DNA from: Pedobacter sp. SYSU D00535
GTDB taxonomy: Bacteria; Bacteroidota; Bacteroidia; Sphingobacteriales; Sphingobacteriaceae
Assembly (NCBI RefSeq): GCF_017355855.1
Contig: NZ_JAFEWD010000002.1
Coordinates: forward strand, 558,001-622,000
DNA length: 64,000 nucleotides
Direction of reading: 5' to 3'
The notes beneath the pieces were generated by a model. The model did no database searches. It was given only the letters and a program-made list of their open reading frames with translations, and was not told the origin of the DNA. The position numbers and the translations under genes were made by a program. The first letter of the stretch is position 1. Every line of letters begins with the position of its first letter. This document shows, one piece after another, positions 17,492 through 26,043 of this stretch.

Positions 17492-18493
17492 ATGAATAAA
17501 GAAACAAGGAATTTGATCGCCGATAAGGCACTATACGAAAAAACAGTAGTAATTACAGGTGCGTCGAGTGGAGCTGGCCGGGCAGCGGCTCTGTCCTTTG
17601 CAGAAGAAGGGGCGACTGTGGTGCTCGCAGCCCGACGTGTTGCCGCCTTAGAAGAGGTTGTTGAAGAATGCTTGAAACTCGGTGGAAAGGCCATCGCAAT
17701 ACCCACTGATGTCACAGATACGGAAGCAGTTAAACAGCTGGCTGCAGCTGCTCAGGCAGCAACTGGCTGTATTGATGTTTGGATTAACAACGCAGGCGTG
17801 TTGGCTGCCGGCGAGTTTGAACAGACTCCTGTAGAGGTCCATGATCGGGTAATAGAAACGAATTTAATGGGATACCTTCACGGTGCTCACGCGGCCTTGC
17901 CTTATTTTAAGGATCAGGGTTTTGGAGTGCTTATCAATAACATTTCGGTGGGTGCTTGGGTGCCAACTCCTTATGCAGTAGGGTACTCTGCAAGTAAGTA
18001 TGGACTGTTAGGGTTGTCGGAGGCACTAAGAGGAGAGCTTACTAAATGGCCTGCTATTCATGTCTGTGATCTTTTTCCAGCTTTTCTCGATACCCCCGGT
18101 ATACAGCATGCTGCAAATTATACTGGAAAAGAATTAATGCCGGCCCCTCCGGTGTTCAATCCTCAACGAGTAGCTGAAGCCATGGTAGCCCTGGCTAAAA
18201 AACCGCACCGCAGTAAAATTACCGACTTGGCTGCTCCGTTTTTCCGCCTGGGATACACGCTTTTTCCGAAGCTTACCATGAAGTTTGCTTCTAGTATGAT
18301 GGAAACTTACTTCAACAGGGCGAGAAAAATTTCCTCTACTCCCGGCAATCTATTTATCCCCCTTAAGTTTGGTACTAGTGTTTCCGGAGGATGGAAGTCG
18401 CGATTGAAACATCGCTCTGCAAAAAGCGTTTCTCCCACCATTTTTATTGTAGGAGCTATTGCAGGCATATTGGCTTTTTCAAGATGGCGGTAA
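17492..18493 (+). CDS. Short-chain dehydrogenase/reductase with C-terminal membrane anchor
   Basis: A 333-residue classical SDR. Motifs: NAD(P) site TGASSGAG, VLAARR after strand 2, NNAG, the catalytic Ser region NNISVGA, and YSASK with the catalytic Tyr and Lys. Beyond the Rossmann domain is an extension ending in a hydrophobic helix (TIFIVGAIAGILAF) followed by RWR, a likely membrane anchor. The ATG at 17492 is preferred; the frame stays open to 17357 but that stretch has no SDR character. The substrate is unknown. Confidence 0.85.
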   Translation: MNKETRNLIADKALYEKTVVITGASSGAGRAAALSFAEEGATVVLAARRVAALEEVVEECLKLGGKAIAIPTDVTDTEAVKQLAAAAQAATGCIDVWINNAGVLAAGEFEQTPVEVHDRVIETNLMGYLHGAHAALPYFKDQGFGVLINNISVGAWVPTPYAVGYSASKYGLLGLSEALRGELTKWPAIHVCDLFPAFLDTPGIQHAANYTGKELMPAPPVFNPQRVAEAMVALAKKPHRSKITDLAAPFFRLGYTLFPKLTMKFASSMMETYFNRARKISSTPGNLFIPLKFGTSVSGGWKSRLKHRSAKSVSPTIFIVGAIAGILAFSRWR

Positions 18494-18613
18494 TTAGATC
18501 ATCACATTATAGAAGAAGAATGTGAGTAAACCTTCGTTTCAATTTCCTGTCATAATAGAACACACATTTAAATCCAAAGAAGGTATTGATCAATTAACCC
18601 TTAAAGTTCGATT

Positions 18614-19210
18614 ATGAAAAAGTTTCTTTTGTTATGTATTCCTGCGTTGTTAATGCTGGGCTGTGGAGTAAATCGGCAGTTTAACCTGAAAGCCTTCGAA
18701 AAAAGCAGGTACGAAATTACTTCTGCCGACAGTATTTATCTCGCAAATGTGCGAGTATCAGAATTGGTAGGAAAGGAGGATTTTCAACTAATTAAAATGC
18801 CTAGAATTGCATTGGCTCTATTGAGAAAGGATGTTCCGCTCCGTGCCCGAGTAAACCTTGCCATTGAGAATCCAACCAGTTCGGCTGCTGCACTCAACGA
18901 GTTCGAATATAAAGTATTGTTAAAAAATCGGGAACTGGCTAACGGCTTCGTTAATCAGAAAATTTCCGTTGGTCCTAATAGCAGGACTGTAGTACCTATT
19001 CACATCAACTCCAACATTTATCATCTCCTTTCGGATGAGAAGGTGCAGGATGCCATTGCAGACTTTATAGCTGCAGATCCTGAAAAAAGGGAACGTAAAA
19101 GCAGTCTTACAATCAAAATAAGACCTACTCTTGGGATTGGTAATAAGAAAATTAAGTACCCTGGTTATATCACCATCGACAAGGAAATCAGCAGTAAAAT
19201 TTTATTATAA
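18614..19210 (+). CDS. LEA14-like (WHy domain) lipoprotein, copy 2
   Basis: A 198-residue lipoprotein with signal MKKFLLLCIPALLMLGC and a lipobox at LMLGCG. The mature domain matches copy 1 (14776-15381) along its length: YEITSADSIYLANVRVSEL aligns with YQIVSTDSLFLGSINVSQL, then NEFEYKVLLKNRELANGFV, and the end KIKYPGYITIDKE. Identity is moderate, so this is an old duplication. A bidirectional terminator follows. Confidence 0.7.
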   Translation: MKKFLLLCIPALLMLGCGVNRQFNLKAFEKSRYEITSADSIYLANVRVSELVGKEDFQLIKMPRIALALLRKDVPLRARVNLAIENPTSSAAALNEFEYKVLLKNRELANGFVNQKISVGPNSRTVVPIHINSNIYHLLSDEKVQDAIADFIAADPEKRERKSSLTIKIRPTLGIGNKKIKYPGYITIDKEISSKILL

Positions 19211-19226
19211 GCGGAAGGTTAAATGG

Positions 19227-19273
19227 AAAGGCTGTTGAATAATTTACGTTACTTATTCAACAGCCTTTTTTTA
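19227..19273. terminator. Bidirectional terminator
   Basis: A long stem AAAGGCTGTTGAATAA / TTATTCAACAGCCTTT closes an 11-base loop, followed by T7 on the plus strand; it lies between convergent genes. Confidence 0.88.
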
Positions 19274-19465
19274 TTCTTTTGTGAGATCAGGAATTGCATC
19301 CAGAATAGTGGTAAGAAAATCAGGACGTGTTTCTAAAATTTCCAGCTGATTTTCCAGATTTTTAACTTCCTCCTCTAGTCGTACTATTTCGTCTTTTTTA
19401 GCCTTTATTTTTTGCTTGATAGAGGTTAAAATTAATTGAGATCTGTTTTTTGGTATCCGTGCCAT
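19271..19465 (-). CDS. Small coiled-coil protein (64 aa)
   Basis: A 64-residue, Lys/Glu-rich protein. A heptad-like stretch from about residue 15 to 45 (KQKIKAKKDEIVRLEEEV) predicts a coiled coil. No other motif. It overlaps the terminator tail at its 3' end. It is likely real because the composition is regular and the ATG is well placed, but the function is unknown. Confidence 0.55.
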   Translation of the reverse strand: MARIPKNRSQLILTSIKQKIKAKKDEIVRLEEEVKNLENQLEILETRPDFLTTILDAIPDLTKE

Positions 19466-19566
19466 TTATTAATTGTTGAAGAATGGAGGTTAAAACGTCT
19501 GCAAATATCTGCATTGGTATCGGTGCCTACAAATTGAATTGACGATTCCGAATAACTAAATGGGCA

Positions 19567-20865
19567 CTATCCTCGAGGTGTTGGCAGACTAATAGTAAAT
19601 GTAGTGCCTTTTTTCGCGGTGCTGTTAACCATTATCGCCCCATTTTGCAGTTCCGTAAATTCCTTGCAAAGTACTAACCCCAATCCTGCACCTTTTTCGT
19701 TTTTTGTGCCCTTAGATGATTTTACTTTTAATGAAAACAGAGATTCCTGCAGGTCAGGGGTAATTCCCACTCCCTGATCACTTACACTTATTTGAACCAT
19801 GTCGTCGCTCAAGCTCGTCCGAATGGTAATTAGGCTATTAAGAAAACTAAATTTGATGGCATTGTTTATTAGATTTCGAAGAACGAGTTGTATCATATCT
19901 TTGTCTGCTAATGCAACGAGCTGCTCCTCAATCTCTAGTCCAATTTTAATTGCTTTGTCTTCAGCCAAAGGCCTTTGCACAACTAGTATTTCTGCCAGCA
20001 CAGCGGCGATATCAACTGGCGCCAGCACTACCTTTAATCCATCCATCTGCGAGCGGGTCCAATAGAGCAGATTTGCAAGCATCGCGGAAGTATACCGCGT
20101 CTTGTTAAGCAGCTCCTTTTCGATCCACTGTTTCTCCTCCTGATTTAGGCTAATTTCCGCAGAAGCTTCTAAGTAGCCCTGAATAGAGCTCAGTGGGGCA
20201 CTGAAATCATGTGCAAGAATCGAAAAGAGCTTGTTTTTGGTTTCATTCACTGCCTCCAATTCGGCTGTCTTTCTGATGCTGACGCTTCTTTCTTTCAAGT
20301 AGCTGTTTCTTATGTAACGAGTCACGAGGAAAATAAGCAAGACAATGACGGTGTAGGAAAATCCCAAGTCCCAGTACTTGTATTGCTCGCTCGGGTAAGT
20401 ATTTTCAACAAGACCAGGATAGCTGTAATCAAGAATTAAAAGACCGCTCACTACGACAATATTCAATCCGATCCATATCCAATTTTGCGTGGTCGGGGCT
20501 ATTGCAAGTATCAAGAAAATGGCTAACAAAGAAATAAGCAGGGTAGGACCCTCAATTCCGGAATTCAAGTAGTAATTAACCACCAGAAATACATTGCTCA
20601 GCAAAGCATACAGCATTATGCTATAGGAGGTTTTGTTTTTGAACCGAGAAATGTAGTAGAAGATGAAAACCAGCGTAACGACAGCCAGCATCAGGAAGGC
20701 CAGGTCGGGAACACCGATGAAAGCAGTGAAAATTGCACTAACCAAAAGAGAAGCAGCAGTGGTGATGCAAACCGTATTGAAGATTCGCGACTCCATGCTA
20801 GTCTCTGTAGCGCTTCCTGTTAGGCGATACCAAAATTGGCTTAATTGTTCGAACTCCCTTTTCAA
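19567..20865 (-). CDS. Membrane sensor histidine kinase
   Basis: A 432-residue kinase. Six hydrophobic segments (about residues 31-185) form an integral-membrane sensor without a large periplasmic domain. The HisKA H-box is ILAHDFSAPLSS (His219), and the HATPase domain has N-box LRNLINNAIKFS, G1 VSDQGVGI and G2 GAGLGLVL. The start is a TTG at 20865 because the segment before the first helix (FWYRLTG, ESRIFN) looks conserved in this kinase type; an ATG at 20796 is the alternative. It is divergent from the single-domain response regulator at 21112, which is the obvious partner. Confidence 0.88.
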   Translation of the reverse strand: MKREFEQLSQFWYRLTGSATETSMESRIFNTVCITTAASLLVSAIFTAFIGVPDLAFLMLAVVTLVFIFYYISRFKNKTSYSIMLYALLSNVFLVVNYYLNSGIEGPTLLISLLAIFLILAIAPTTQNWIWIGLNIVVVSGLLILDYSYPGLVENTYPSEQYKYWDLGFSYTVIVLLIFLVTRYIRNSYLKERSVSIRKTAELEAVNETKNKLFSILAHDFSAPLSSIQGYLEASAEISLNQEEKQWIEKELLNKTRYTSAMLANLLYWTRSQMDGLKVVLAPVDIAAVLAEILVVQRPLAEDKAIKIGLEIEEQLVALADKDMIQLVLRNLINNAIKFSFLNSLITIRTSLSDDMVQISVSDQGVGITPDLQESLFSLKVKSSKGTKNEKGAGLGLVLCKEFTELQNGAIMVNSTAKKGTTFTISLPTPRG

Positions 20866-21111
20866 TAAATGCTGGTCTAAGACTGATTTTCCGTGGTTTT
20901 TGAAACAACTCCTGTTACGGAATTTGAAAAAAAGGGTTTGAATATTTTTTAAGCCGTGTTGGGGGGCTCTCCCGGTTGTTTTTCTTTTATAGGTAAAACT
21001 AGTTTGTTTGAATCATTGTTTACTGGGTACGAAGCAGTAATGATTTGGAATAAATTGTTAGATCATCATTAACTGAAAAAATAGAATTGAACTTTTAGAA
21101 TTGTACTCCAG

Positions 21112-21498
21112 ATGAAACGTGTATTAGTTTGCGATGATGATATAACAGTGTCTGAAATAGTTGCCTTAGTGCTGACTGACGCAGACTGGGAAGTATATAC
21201 GCTACCTGATTGTAATAATATCATCGAAAAGGTGGAGGCTATCAATCCTTCGGTGATTTTTATGGACAATAAGATTCCTGATGAAGGGGGGATTGTTGCG
21301 ACGCAAAAAATAAAACAGCATCCGGATTACAAGGAGATTCCTGTCATATATTTCACAGCCAACTCAGATATTGATCAGCTTGCAGAGGAGGCGGGAGCGG
21401 ATTTGATTTTGCAGAAACCTTTCAATATTAAGCAGCTGGAGGATACGGTACAACAAGCCTTTACGGTCTATCAGGAGAAGCAGTCAGGTCAGGATTAG
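21112..21498 (+). CDS. Single-domain response regulator, copy 1
   Basis: A 128-residue receiver domain with no output domain. Acidic pocket D8/D9, phospho-acceptor D52 (FMDNKIP), switch T82 and K102 are all present. It shares an unusual MDNxIPxxGGIxATQ block with the second copy at 46738-47106. It probably passes phosphate on or acts by protein contact. It is divergent from the histidine kinase at 19567-20865. Its 3' end overlaps the convergent hydrolase by 38 bases. Confidence 0.9.
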   Translation: MKRVLVCDDDITVSEIVALVLTDADWEVYTLPDCNNIIEKVEAINPSVIFMDNKIPDEGGIVATQKIKQHPDYKEIPVIYFTANSDIDQLAEEAGADLILQKPFNIKQLEDTVQQAFTVYQEKQSGQD

Positions 21499-22495
21499 AC
21501 AGAGGCTGCAGGAACGAGGCAAGTACCCGGTTTACGCCTGACGGATTTTCTATTAAACTTAAGTGGCCCTGATGCAACAATCGAAGCTCTGCATTTTTTA
21601 TTTTCGATTGCATGATATAACTGGCAGCGGGTACTGTCAGTCGATCATTAAAAGCACTAATTATTAGTACCGGAACGTTCACGTCTTTTAGCTTTTCACT
21701 TAGGTCATACTTAAACATTTCTAGTAGCGACTGTGCCACCACTGCCGGGCTAACGCCCACTGAAAGTTCAGTCATATACTGCAGTTGTGCTGACGTCTGT
21801 TTTCCTGTAAAAAAGATATATCGAAAAAAAGCACTCGTAGTGCCATTCAAATAGTTTATAACACAAAGAATCCAAAAAGGGAGTTCCAGATTGCTGGCCA
21901 GTCGAAGGAATGGTCTGAGCACGGGAAATTGAATAGGCGAGAGTATAGTTGAAAAAGCGCAGGTTCGAACAGGATTGGTGAAGGTTGTATGATGAATGAT
22001 CAAGCCTTTTGCATTGATAGCCGCTTTTGCGTCAGCGGCGTACTGAAGTGCCTGCATCCCGCCCATACTATGCCCATAGATATAAGGAGATTGCAGCTCA
22101 AGATAGTCTAAGATATATTTTAGATCTTCTCCCAGGGTTTTGATGGATAAATCCCGGGGGCGGGGAGAGCGACCATGTCCCGGAAGATCGATGTAAATAA
22201 GTCGAAAGTCTTTTTTAAAACGAGCACGTTGGTAGAACCACTGATAACGATTTGCATTCAATCCATGTATGAAAACAAGAGGCTGTGCGTTCTTTTGCCC
22301 TTCAGATTCAACATAAACTATGTTTCCTCCGGGACATTTAAGCCAGGTGAATTCTTCAGGCCTCCATTTTTTAGGCGCCTCAATTGGTCTCTCAGTAGAT
22401 AAGAGTCGGGAAACCAGATATCGGCCGGCAAGCATAAGTGCTGCACCCGCCAGTAATTTTAAAGCGCCACGATTAGTATACATGGTAGAGGGCAT
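21461..22495 (-). CDS. Membrane-anchored alpha/beta hydrolase
   Basis: A 344-residue protein with an N-terminal hydrophobic helix (about 10-30, LKLLAGAALMLAG) and an alpha/beta hydrolase fold: oxyanion region FIHGLNAN, nucleophile elbow GHSMGG, Asp in SAFNDRLTVP and His in HQGHLSLIENP. Substrate unknown; an esterase or lipase-like role is typical. The 3' end overlaps the response regulator on the other strand by 38 bases. An ATG at 22483 is an alternative start. Confidence 0.85.
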   Translation of the reverse strand: MPSTMYTNRGALKLLAGAALMLAGRYLVSRLLSTERPIEAPKKWRPEEFTWLKCPGGNIVYVESEGQKNAQPLVFIHGLNANRYQWFYQRARFKKDFRLIYIDLPGHGRSPRPRDLSIKTLGEDLKYILDYLELQSPYIYGHSMGGMQALQYAADAKAAINAKGLIIHHTTFTNPVRTCAFSTILSPIQFPVLRPFLRLASNLELPFWILCVINYLNGTTSAFFRYIFFTGKQTSAQLQYMTELSVGVSPAVVAQSLLEMFKYDLSEKLKDVNVPVLIISAFNDRLTVPAASYIMQSKIKNAELRLLHQGHLSLIENPSGVNRVLASFLQPLSNPDLTASPDRP

Positions 22496-22586
22496 CGCTG
22501 TAAGGGAGGTTATAAAAGAGGCAGCAAAGACAAGGTGTTTTTACCCCTGGCCTCACTGCCTTATTTTTATTTTGTGTGCCGATGAG

Positions 22587-23327
22587 TTATTCTCCGGCAG
22601 CTGTGCTCATATAGCGCTGGTATTCTTCTCCTTCAACATAATGTTTGAAATTCATAATGTCTTCTCTCACCATCTTCTCAAACCAGCCATTGAATAGTTG
22701 GGCGATACCATGACCGAGACTTCCAGCAGGAGGGAAGTAGTTAAGTTCAATATTCAGTTCGGTTCCTGCCCCGCTAATTGCATCTGTAAATTCTACTTTT
22801 CCTGCATTGTCAACCATAGATCCATCCACAGATTGCCAGCCGATATAGCGATTTTCTTCCTCACGGGTGATTTCTGCATTCCAGTTGATTTTGGCAACAT
22901 TGCCCGGAATGTTAGCAGCCCAGTGAGATACTTTCTCATCAATTTCAGTAACAGAAGCAAGATGCTTCATGAATTTGGGAAGATTTTCCAGGTGTCTCCA
23001 AAATCGGTATACTTCTTCTCTGGGCTTATTCACAATGAATCGTTCAGTAATGCGGATTGCCTGAAGATCTGTAGTGTCCTTTCCAATCTTTTCGTAAATC
23101 GGGCAGTAACCTGTCGCACCTCGGTACAAAAGCATCCCACCCAGAGCAGCTTCACCTAAACCAATAAAAGGATGCTTAAACATGGTTGTTAAACCCTTGA
23201 ATAAAATATATGTGCCTGCAGCTGCGGAAATTACCCGTTCCGTAGTGTTTACATTTTCATATCCCGGTGGTTCAATCGCTGTACCCTTTAACCGGTCGTT
23301 TACTGTATTTGTTAATTGATCAATCAT
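22587..23327 (-). CDS. SRPBCC-domain protein with DUF2892-like membrane segment
   Basis: A 246-residue protein. Residues 25-80 look like the YgaP/DUF2892 two-helix membrane domain (ERVISAAAGTYILFKGL, GGMLLYRGATGYCPIY). Residues 90-235 form an SRPBCC (START/Bet v 1-like) lipid- or ligand-binding domain with VNKPREEVYRFWRHLENLP. The same fusion occurs in other Bacteroidota and Proteobacteria, often near stress genes. The ligand is unknown. Confidence 0.8.
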   Translation of the reverse strand: MIDQLTNTVNDRLKGTAIEPPGYENVNTTERVISAAAGTYILFKGLTTMFKHPFIGLGEAALGGMLLYRGATGYCPIYEKIGKDTTDLQAIRITERFIVNKPREEVYRFWRHLENLPKFMKHLASVTEIDEKVSHWAANIPGNVAKINWNAEITREEENRYIGWQSVDGSMVDNAGKVEFTDAISGAGTELNIELNYFPPAGSLGHGIAQLFNGWFEKMVREDIMNFKHYVEGEEYQRYMSTAAGE

Positions 23328-23354
23328 ATGTTTTTCGTTAGATAGATTGCTTTT

Positions 23355-23534
23355 TTAATTTCCTTCGACGATTATCTCGCTTTCAGGAAGACAAAACTTT
23401 TCAGTTAGTTCTTTAATGGTGCGTTTTACGCTTTCCAGCTTACTTGAATGGTTACGTGTAATAAGTTGATGTAGGATCTCGTCTGTATTTTTATCTCTGA
23501 ATCTAAATGTTGTGTATATACTTTGCTCTGTCAT
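23355..23534 (-). CDS. Small protein of unknown function (59 aa)
   Basis: A 59-residue protein from the ATG at 23534; an upstream extension to 23615 is rich in F/Y and unlikely to be coded. It starts MTEQSIYTTFRFRDKNTDE and ends in a helix (KRTIKELTEKFCLPESE). No domain recognised. It lies 27 bases upstream of the SRPBCC gene on the same strand and may be its operon leader gene. Confidence 0.55.
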   Translation of the reverse strand: MTEQSIYTTFRFRDKNTDEILHQLITRNHSSKLESVKRTIKELTEKFCLPESEIIVEGN

Positions 23535-23656
23535 GTTTCTTCTAACAAAAAAAAATTGAAAATGTTGGAAATTTTTCGGGCTATAGTGCAAGTAGTCAGA
23601 AATCAAGATTGGCATTTCGATTGTTGGACCAAAACCGTGAAAAACTTAGATGGAAA

Positions 23657-23908
23657 ATGAAACAGTTATTTTTAATATCTCACGATACTCAAACTGCAGT
23701 GAAAGCGGGTAAGGCCGTGGCCGGCATCCCGTACATAGAACCTGAACAGGTTGAAGCGTTGAACGCGTTTCTGACATTAAATCATTTGAAAAATATTGTT
23801 CCTGTTTGGGATGATGATGATGACTTCGAGGAAATTTTAGACAGTTACACGTTCATCACTACCGAAGATGCAAGGAATAGTATTTACAGTCAGGACAAGT
23901 TAGGTTAA
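23657..23908 (+). CDS. Small acidic protein of unknown function (83 aa)
   Basis: An 83-residue protein from the ATG at 23657; the frame is open to 23609 but the added residues look random. It starts MKQLFLISHDTQTAVKAGKAV and carries a run of five Asp (WDDDDDFEEIL) near residue 55. The first part has a Rossmann-like strand-helix feel but I recognise no family. A hairpin follows the stop. Confidence 0.5.
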   Translation: MKQLFLISHDTQTAVKAGKAVAGIPYIEPEQVEALNAFLTLNHLKNIVPVWDDDDDFEEILDSYTFITTEDARNSIYSQDKLG

Positions 23909-23913
23909 AAGAT

Positions 23914-23948
23914 TAACGCTGCTTCCACAAGGTGGTGGAGCAGCGTTA
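23914..23948. terminator. Hairpin between convergent small genes
   Basis: Stem TAACGCTGCT ... AGCAGCGTTA extended by CCAC/GTGG, lying between two convergent genes. The downstream T-tract is weak (ATAATTTTA), so efficiency is uncertain. Confidence 0.55.
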
Positions 23949-23966
23949 CTATAATTTTAGTTGATT

Positions 23967-24227
23967 CTAGTGCGACAGCCTGCTAATTGCCCTGCCTAGC
24001 ATATGTGTAATTCCCGGAGTAAGTCCTCCCTCCAGTTGTTCCCATTCATCGTTTCCGGATAACCTCAACCTACTGATGAGCTTCTCTTCATGGTACACAT
24101 AATATTCATTCGCGTCAGCACCGCTTTCCACTAATAGCTTTTTAGGTCCCTCTTCATTTATTGCAGCCTCAATGTAAAAGGGGCGTCCATTATTTGCCGG
24201 TACGTTTAGATCATTTTGTCCTTCCAT
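23967..24227 (-). CDS. Small protein of unknown function (86 aa)
   Basis: An 86-residue soluble protein, beta-rich in the middle (YYVYHEEKLISRLRL) and helical at the end. No signal peptide. It is divergent from a gene of similar size at 24277-24546 with 49 bases between, so they share a promoter region. No domain recognised. Confidence 0.55.
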   Translation of the reverse strand: MEGQNDLNVPANNGRPFYIEAAINEEGPKKLLVESGADANEYYVYHEEKLISRLRLSGNDEWEQLEGGLTPGITHMLGRAISRLSH

Positions 24228-24276
24228 TTACAGTAAACATTGCGAGATATAATTTGTTCAGCCAAAAAATATAGTT

Positions 24277-24546
24277 ATGGAGCAAGAAAATCAAGGTAAA
24301 ATAACGATCCAGCAGGGAGCTAAATATGGAGAAGCGATCTCCTGGGGGCCAGTGCTTGGAGAGAAAGAGTTCCTGTATTTCAGCGAAGCAGAGGAAGCCT
24401 TTCAAACCATTTCCTGGCAGAAAGCCGAAGAAGTTTGTAGTCAGAAACTCGATGAGTCGCAGGCAGTCCTGGTTAGGCCTTATAGAAAAACGGCTGATGA
24501 AGAATGGAACTCTTCCGAAGAAAAGATTCTTTTCATCGGAAGGTAA
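24277..24546 (+). CDS. Small acidic protein of unknown function (89 aa)
   Basis: An 89-residue acidic, Trp-containing soluble protein with GEAISWGPVLGEKEFLYF and KAEEVCSQKL segments. No recognised domain. It is divergent from 23967-24227. Codon use is like its neighbours and the start ATG is clear, so it is probably real. Confidence 0.55.
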   Translation: MEQENQGKITIQQGAKYGEAISWGPVLGEKEFLYFSEAEEAFQTISWQKAEEVCSQKLDESQAVLVRPYRKTADEEWNSSEEKILFIGR

Positions 24547-24577
24547 CACCCGATTCTCATCTACCTATTTTTTTAGG

Positions 24578-25213
24578 TTAAAGTTTCAGATAATAATCCG
24601 TAAAGCTTTGGAAATCGTCGAATTTGAGATGATAACTTTGTGCGTTTCCAAAGCCAAAACTGAAGAAAACAAAAGGAACCCCCGCCAATTCGCTTTCTAG
24701 CCTGTCGCCTTCTGTGTCTCCGATATAAACTGGATTTGCCAAGTTATATTTCTCGACAAGTAGCCTGATGTTATGACTTTTGGGTTTACTATTAAATCCG
24801 TAGGCCATTTCATCCGTAATGTATTGTGAGATACCTGCCCATTTCATAAAAAGCGTAATCATTCCTTTGGGACAATTGCTTACGATGAAGAGTTTATATT
24901 TTTCAGATAATTTTATAATTCCCTCCTTCACACCGTCGTATAATGTGCCACCAATCGTCTCTACCTGCTGGGCTCGGTGCCTGTTTATAGTTTCGTAGAT
25001 GCTGTACTGTTTTTCTCGCGAGTAATCCGGCAATATAGTATTTAGCACCTTCTGCGAATCCATTCCCATCATCGAACTAATTTCTTCGCGGCTTACGGTG
25101 CGTTCAACTTTTTCTTCCTGCAGCCCCGCATTCCAGGAACTGACGTAAATATCTAAGGCATCCCATAAGGTGCCATCCATATCAAAAATAAGACTGTCCG
25201 GTTTGTTATTCAT
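24578..25213 (-). CDS. HAD-superfamily phosphatase
   Basis: A 211-residue haloacid dehalogenase-like hydrolase of the PGP/YqaB type. Motif I FDMDGTLW (nucleophile Asp), motif II VSNCPK, motif III Lys in NSKPKSHN and motif IV GDTEGD are present, with a helical cap (about 15-85). The substrate is a small phosphorylated metabolite, unknown. The ATG at 25213 (MNNKPDSLIFD) is used rather than a TTG at 25222, because a TAAACTTG near-consensus -7 element on the minus strand at 25220-25227 would overlap the latter. Confidence 0.88.
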   Translation of the reverse strand: MNNKPDSLIFDMDGTLWDALDIYVSSWNAGLQEEKVERTVSREEISSMMGMDSQKVLNTILPDYSREKQYSIYETINRHRAQQVETIGGTLYDGVKEGIIKLSEKYKLFIVSNCPKGMITLFMKWAGISQYITDEMAYGFNSKPKSHNIRLLVEKYNLANPVYIGDTEGDRLESELAGVPFVFFSFGFGNAQSYHLKFDDFQSFTDYYLKL

Positions 25214-25251
25214 GTCCTGCAAGTTTAGCTAAAATGATTTTTTTGAAAATG

Positions 25252-25281
25252 ATAAACATCATGCAGACAAAATTATTTTTG
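25252..25281 (+). promoter_or_regulatory. Promoter of the sirtuin gene
   Basis: TTTG (25252-25255), an 18-base spacer and TATTTTTG (25274-25281) fit the Bacteroidota consensus. The ATG is at 25302, giving a leader of about 14 bases. Confidence 0.6.
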
Positions 25282-25301
25282 TTTTTATAGCAATTCATAA
25301 G

Positions 25302-25988
25302 ATGAAACAACACGTAGTAGTGCTTACTGGGGCGGGAATTTCTGCAGAAAGTGGACTGAAAACCTTCCGTGATTCGGACGGTCTATGGGAAGGATATGAT
25401 GTTTACGAAGTAGCCACACCTGAAGCATGGCAGCGAAATCCTAACTTGGTACAGGAGTTTTATAACATGCGCCGAAAGGCGGTCCTGGAAGCTCAGCCGA
25501 ATGCCGCACATTATGCGCTGGCAAAGCTCGAATCAAAGTTCGATGTTACTATCGTCACTCAGAATGTCGATAATCTGCACGAGCGGGCAGGCTCCAGCGC
25601 TGTTTTACATCTACACGGTGTAATCACAAAGTCTCAATCGAGTAAAGATCCAAGTTTAACTTATGACATCGAGGGATGGGAGCTAAAAATGGGGGAGCAA
25701 TGCGAGCTGGGGTCACAGCTGCGCCCTCACGTAGTCTGGTTTGGAGAGCCTGTTCCGATGATTGAGAAGGCGGCTCAAATCTGCTCAACGGCAGACATAT
25801 TCCTTTTAGTAGGTACTTCGTTGAATGTTTACCCCGCCGCTGGTCTTAAAGATTTTGTTCCCAATAACGCCCGGAAGATTGTTGTGGATCCCCAGGCTTC
25901 TTCTTTGTCTGTCCGAGATATGCGAATCATTTCTGAAAAGGCAGGTGTTGCAGTCCCTGCTATCGTAGAGGAACTCCTAACGTCGTAA
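25302..25988 (+). CDS. Sir2-family NAD-dependent deacylase, zinc-less form
   Basis: A 228-residue class III-type sirtuin. NAD-binding GAGISAESGLKTFRD, TQNVDNLH and GTSLNVYPAA are intact, with catalytic H105 in HLHG. Y54 and R57 form the YxxR pair associated with removal of succinyl/malonyl groups. The region that normally holds four zinc-binding Cys has only one Cys (C134), so the zinc ribbon is lost or replaced. It probably reverses protein lysine acylation. It has its own promoter and is followed by a terminator. Confidence 0.9.
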   Translation: MKQHVVVLTGAGISAESGLKTFRDSDGLWEGYDVYEVATPEAWQRNPNLVQEFYNMRRKAVLEAQPNAAHYALAKLESKFDVTIVTQNVDNLHERAGSSAVLHLHGVITKSQSSKDPSLTYDIEGWELKMGEQCELGSQLRPHVVWFGEPVPMIEKAAQICSTADIFLLVGTSLNVYPAAGLKDFVPNNARKIVVDPQASSLSVRDMRIISEKAGVAVPAIVEELLTS

Positions 25989-25990
25989 CA

Positions 25991-26021
25991 AAAAAGCCCC
26001 TGACGGTGTCGGGGGCTTTTT
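25991..26021. terminator. Bidirectional terminator
   Basis: A 14-bp stem AAAAAGCCCCTGAC / GTCGGGGGCTTTTT with one wobble pair and a GGT loop, followed by T on both strands, between convergent genes. Confidence 0.88.
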
Positions 26022-26043
26022 TGTAGTAGTTATATCTAAAAAT

